Assembly: GCA_027405735.1 (NCBI GenBank)
Contig: JAPEHQ010000016.1
Span: 930,001 to 994,000 of the forward strand
Reading direction: 5' to 3'
DNA: 64,000 nucleotides
Source of the DNA: Mucor racemosus
Taxonomy: Eukaryota; Mucoromycota; Mucoromycetes; Mucorales; Mucoraceae
The notes below the pieces were generated by a model. That model searched no databases. It was not told the DNA's origin and saw only the letters and a list, made by a program, of their open reading frames with translations. The position numbers and the translations under genes are program-made. Position 1 is the first letter of the stretch, and each line of letters opens with the position of its first letter. This document shows, piece by piece, positions 60,353-64,000 of this stretch.

Positions 60353-61547
60353 ATGGATTTAAAGATATTATCACCTGTACCAACCACCAAGGTCAAGAAT
60401 GATCGTATGGATGTTGACGATGAAACTGTTCATTTGGTTAATCCTGGTGAGACAGTGACAACCGATCAACAATTCATGAGGTATAATTGATACAAGAAGG
60501 TTCGCTGTATGTCAGATATTAATATTCAACTGATTTAAATAGAGGTCATGGTACTTACACTGACGGAGATGGCACTGTTTTGTCATCTGTTGCTGGTGCA
60601 GTAGAAAGAGTCAACAAATTATTGTCTGTTAGACCTTTGAAAACACGTTATACTGCTGAAATTGGTGATATCGTTGTAGGTCGTATTACTGAAGTAAGCT
60701 CTCTCTTTTTTTTTTACTAGCATTTGAAATCTGTAGTAATCTAAGCATTAATTTGTAATATTAGGTTGCCATGAGAAGATGGAAAGTAGATACCAATGCT
60801 AGACAAGATGCCAATCTTTTATTGAGTTCTGTCAGTCTTCCAGGCGGTGTGCAGGTACGTCAAACCACATAAAGTAACTGTAATTACATATTAACAGCTA
60901 GAGTAGAGACGTAAAAATGAAGCTGATGAACTTCAAATGAGACAATTCTTTTCCGAGGGTGATGTTTTAGTGGTAATTATACAAACATCAATTTGATTTG
61001 ACATTTTCTAAATGATATGTATTTAAGGCCGAAGTTCAAGCATTTTATGGTGATGGTACCATGGGTCTTCATACCCGTGGATTCAAATTCTGTAAATTGA
61101 GAAATGGATCATTTTTATGTGTACCTCCTGTACTTGTTCAACGTTGTAAATCACAATTCCATTCTCTTCCTTGTGGCATAGATGTTATTCTTGGATTAAA
61201 TGGATATATTTGGATTCATAAGAAATTTGAGATTACTGGCGATGAATCAGATCCTACTGTTTCTTATTCTAATGAAAACGATGTAAGCTTGAAATTTTAA
61301 CTGAATAAAATCAACTCAAACTGACATTCTTAACTCATTATAGGCAATTACCGAAGAAGAAAGACAAGATATTGCTCGTGTGTCAAATTGTATTGCAGCA
61401 TTAGCTAAACAATACATGCACATCAATGATACAATTATTGTTTATACATATGAAGCTTCTTTAGAATATACCGTCAAGGAATTACTCAATTTAGATGTCA
61501 TCGAGTCAATCACTTCAGAGGCCAGTTTAAGGATGCACGCAGTTTAA
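60353..61547 (+). CDS. rrp4: exosome complex subunit Rrp4 (EXOSC2)
   Basis: Six exons, 60353-60480, 60543-60693, 60765-60854, 60907-60972, 61028-61282 and 61344-61547, total 894 bases (297 residues). The product has an N-terminal domain with [21 protein letters not shown], an S1 RNA-binding domain ([38 protein letters not shown]) and a C-terminal KH domain ([28 protein letters not shown]). This order and these motifs identify Rrp4, one of three cap subunits of the RNA exosome that thread RNA into the barrel for 3'-5' decay and processing in nucleus and cytoplasm. It is convergent with the sterol glucosyltransferase gene 167 bases away. Confidence 0.95.
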
Positions 61548-61714
61548 GATTTGCACATATTCTTAAAGAATTTCATGCAACACTATCTTTCCCTCTTTTT
61601 GTAAATAATATATGGTGATTTGGTGATGTTTCTTTTTGATTATTATAGTTTTTTATTCATTCATTTATATCATATGTTTTGAAATAAAATTGGTATACAT
61701 TATATATATAAATA

Positions 61715-64000
61715 TTATATTCTTTCTTCAGTATCTGTAGGTTTCCATGAGCCAGGAGATATAGATCCAGAAGCTGCATCTTCGATAATAGTCCAATCTT
61801 GATCTTCTCCAAAGCTAGATGCCATGCAATCATCATCTGATTTGCTTGTTCTTAGAATAGACGACATTGTACGAGATTTGGCAAGTTCCATATCACGATA
61901 AATGCATTGAATTGCTGTATCCACTCCAGTTTCCTGTTACGATTGGACATATTAATTACAAATCCATATATACATCAATTGATAAACTTACAGCTTGTAT
62001 CTTTTGTCCAACGCGATTAGCTACCTTGAGCATATTTTCATCAGTAGATACTACTCTCAAGGCAGCAGATAAGTTATCTACAGTCAAGTTTTTGATACAT
62101 CTACCTATCCCCATTTCCTCTACTCTTTCTCCCCAAAAGAATTGATCTGCAAAGAATGGTTTGATGATAGTAGGCCGACCAGCTCTAAGGCCAGCTGCTG
62201 TTGTACCAGCGCCACCATGATGTACTACAGCACGAATCTTGGGGAATAGCCAATCATGAGGAACTGATTGAACACTCATAATTGTATCTGGATGCCTACT
62301 AAGCATATCTGCTTCTTCATTGACTGCACCTTGTTTGTGTCTAGATGACCAGCCTCGAGATACAATAGCTCTAACATTTGATAACAATACAGATTCTATA
62401 ATTACACGAGTAATTTCAAGAGGATCTGATACAATAATAGATCCAAATCCAATGTACACAATAGGTCTTGTATCTTGAGCTTCAATAAATGTCTTTAATT
62501 CTGGATCAGGAATCCATCCTGTTTGTGGATTATCGAGAAACCAATATCCTGTACAATGTATCCAATCTAACCAATCCAATGGGCTGGGAACAATGCTAGG
62601 GCTAAAGGAATACAGATATGGAATCTTCCACACTTCCAACTTTTCGTAACTTGTTGGAGGTAATCCCAATGTTGTTTGTCTGAATGAATTTGTACGGGCT
62701 GCAATTGCTCTCCAAACAGCATGATCAAACAAAACGTAGGTCATATCGTTATATAATCTTCCTTTAGGATTGTTGGGTGTAGCAAATGGATGAGGAAATG
62801 ATCTGGTACGAGTCATTGGCATTGGAAACGATCTGAAATAAGGAACTCGTAGTGCTTCTGCCATATGAACTCCAATCATGGCACTAGGGCTCTCAAGGAT
62901 GACTTCAGTTCCTTGAACTGCCTTCCATGATAATGTAAGCAATTCATCAATCCAATCTTTGAACTAACGTAAATACAAAGAATAAGTATACAAATTCATA
63001 ATAGAAAAACTGATATGATTCTTACTAAACGAAGACCTTCCACAACGAAATTAACACTAAAAAAGTTATTTTCGACACAAATTCTCTAAAAAACCAACAA
63101 TTAAATATCCAAAATATCCAAACCACATTCAACAAATCATACCATTAGCTCTCCTGGATCACCACCGACAGTTCTGAATTCAATACCATGCTCTTCAATC
63201 CAATCTTTGAACTCATCATGTGTGGCAATTCTACAACGATGTCCTTCTTTCATTAAGCCTTTGCAAAGTGCAATGTATGGCTGAACATCACCTCTTGTCC
63301 CAATTGTAATACAAGTAAAATGAAGCGATTTCTCAGGTTTTTTATATATAATAGTTTCACTTTGCAAGCGAGATAATACAGGAAGACTAGCGTTATTAGG
63401 AATTACTCGACCAATTGTGTCTTTTTGCTCATCCTCCATTAATCGAGCTTCCCAATCCTTGATTTTCCTAGTAAATTTTGAAAAATTAATACTTTCAAAA
63501 GAGGTTATGTTTAGTGCAAACATACTTTTCAGCTTGATCAGGTTCAGTTTGACTTTCTAATGCTCTTTTATGTTGTAAAAATAGTTTGGCAAAGCAGCTA
63601 TTTCGTCGAGTGATTGATGAAAATTCCAGATAGATTTCCTTCTTGGTTTGTGTAAGAATACTGAGTGAATGAAAGATATACCCTCTGCTTCTTAATTTTT
63701 GAATTCGAATGACATCTTGGAAAGGTATTATCATCTATAACTAGATTAGCAAACTGGTTTCTATATCAAGGCGTCTTTTATTTTACCTTGGCTTTAGTGG
63801 CGAATCCCTTTGAATTAAACGAAATGTAGTTGGGAGATATATAAAGCTTTCCATAACAGGGCAATGCTTTCATAAGCGAACATCGATAAACTATGAAAAA
63901 CAGGTCATTAAATAACTATTGTATGTATTAACCAGTATGAAATCTCACCTGTTAATAACTTTTCTGATTCTGGTAAAACAAAATACTTTTGAAAATTGGT
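61715..64000 (-). CDS. sterol 3-beta-glucosyltransferase, partial (GRAM plus GT1 domains)
   Basis: Minus-strand gene running off the right edge, so its N-terminus is missing. Visible exons: 64000-63949 (partial), 63890-63787, 63734-63526, 63467-63143, 63085-63026, 62963-61992 and 61933-61715; frames join at every junction. The first three exons form a GRAM domain ([10 protein letters not shown] ... [11 protein letters not shown] ... [13 protein letters not shown]). After a linker comes the glycosyltransferase: [38 protein letters not shown], and the UDP-sugar site [22 protein letters not shown]. This is the architecture of yeast Atg26/Ugt51 and its fungal relatives, which glucosylate ergosterol-type sterols at membranes using UDP-glucose and bind phosphoinositides through GRAM/PH. 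Catalytic residues appear intact. Confidence 0.92.

Overview
The window looks like nuclear DNA of an early-diverging filamentous fungus, most likely a member of the Mucoromycota. It is AT-rich, its genes carry many short introns (about 45-110 bases) with GTAAGT-like donors and AG acceptors, and 3' ends lie close to neighbouring genes. The gene set is eukaryotic and fungal: sterol glucosyltransferase with a GRAM domain, Whi3/Scw1-type RNA-binding protein, FHA-forkhead factor, Ipi3, and a Tgl3/4/5-SDP1-type lipase. I could not fix the species. Eukaryotic gene models were built by hand from splice signals and reading frame. All exon sums given are multiples of three, but no transcript data were available.

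Layout. 1-1857: repeat and degraded coding remnant. 1858-11035: compact gene cluster with an NmrA-like NAD(P)-binding protein, a membrane-anchored SDR, a TXNDC17-like thioredoxin, glia maturation factor (GMF), the Sad1/USP39 splicing factor and, divergently, an FHA-forkhead transcription factor. 11036-26531: a 15-kb block of mobile DNA. It holds one copy of a long unclassified repeat, a Tc1/mariner element nested in a CAAGC-rich element, a nearly intact Ty3/Gypsy chromovirus (identical 220-bp LTRs, ATTCA target duplication, gag-pol split by one base), a small hAT-like element with an 8-bp target duplication, and half of an inverted repeat whose partner lies at the left edge of the window. 26532-33273: hexose-type MFS transporter, Whi3/Scw1-like RNA-binding protein with long polyglutamine, an ankyrin protein with polyglutamine, and a small unknown protein. 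33274-39891: more copies of the long repeat. 39892-48494: Ipi3/WDR18, S-adenosylmethionine decarboxylase, a LARGE-like GT49 glycosyltransferase and a patatin-like triacylglycerol lipase. 48776-50330: fourth copy of the long repeat, carrying a second hAT-like insertion whose empty site is visible in another copy. 51809-61547: bHLH transcription factor, cytosolic-type alanyl-tRNA synthetase and the exosome subunit Rrp4. 61715-64000: the 3' part of a sterol glucosyltransferase running off the right edge.

How it fits together. The protein genes are mostly single-copy housekeeping functions (mRNA splicing, rRNA processing, RNA decay, translation, polyamine synthesis, lipid turnover, actin dynamics) and do not form one pathway. 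The unusual content is the transposable-element stratigraphy. Insertions can be ordered in time from nesting, target duplications and empty sites, and one LTR element appears very recent. No CRISPR, rRNA, tRNA or bacterial-type system was seen.
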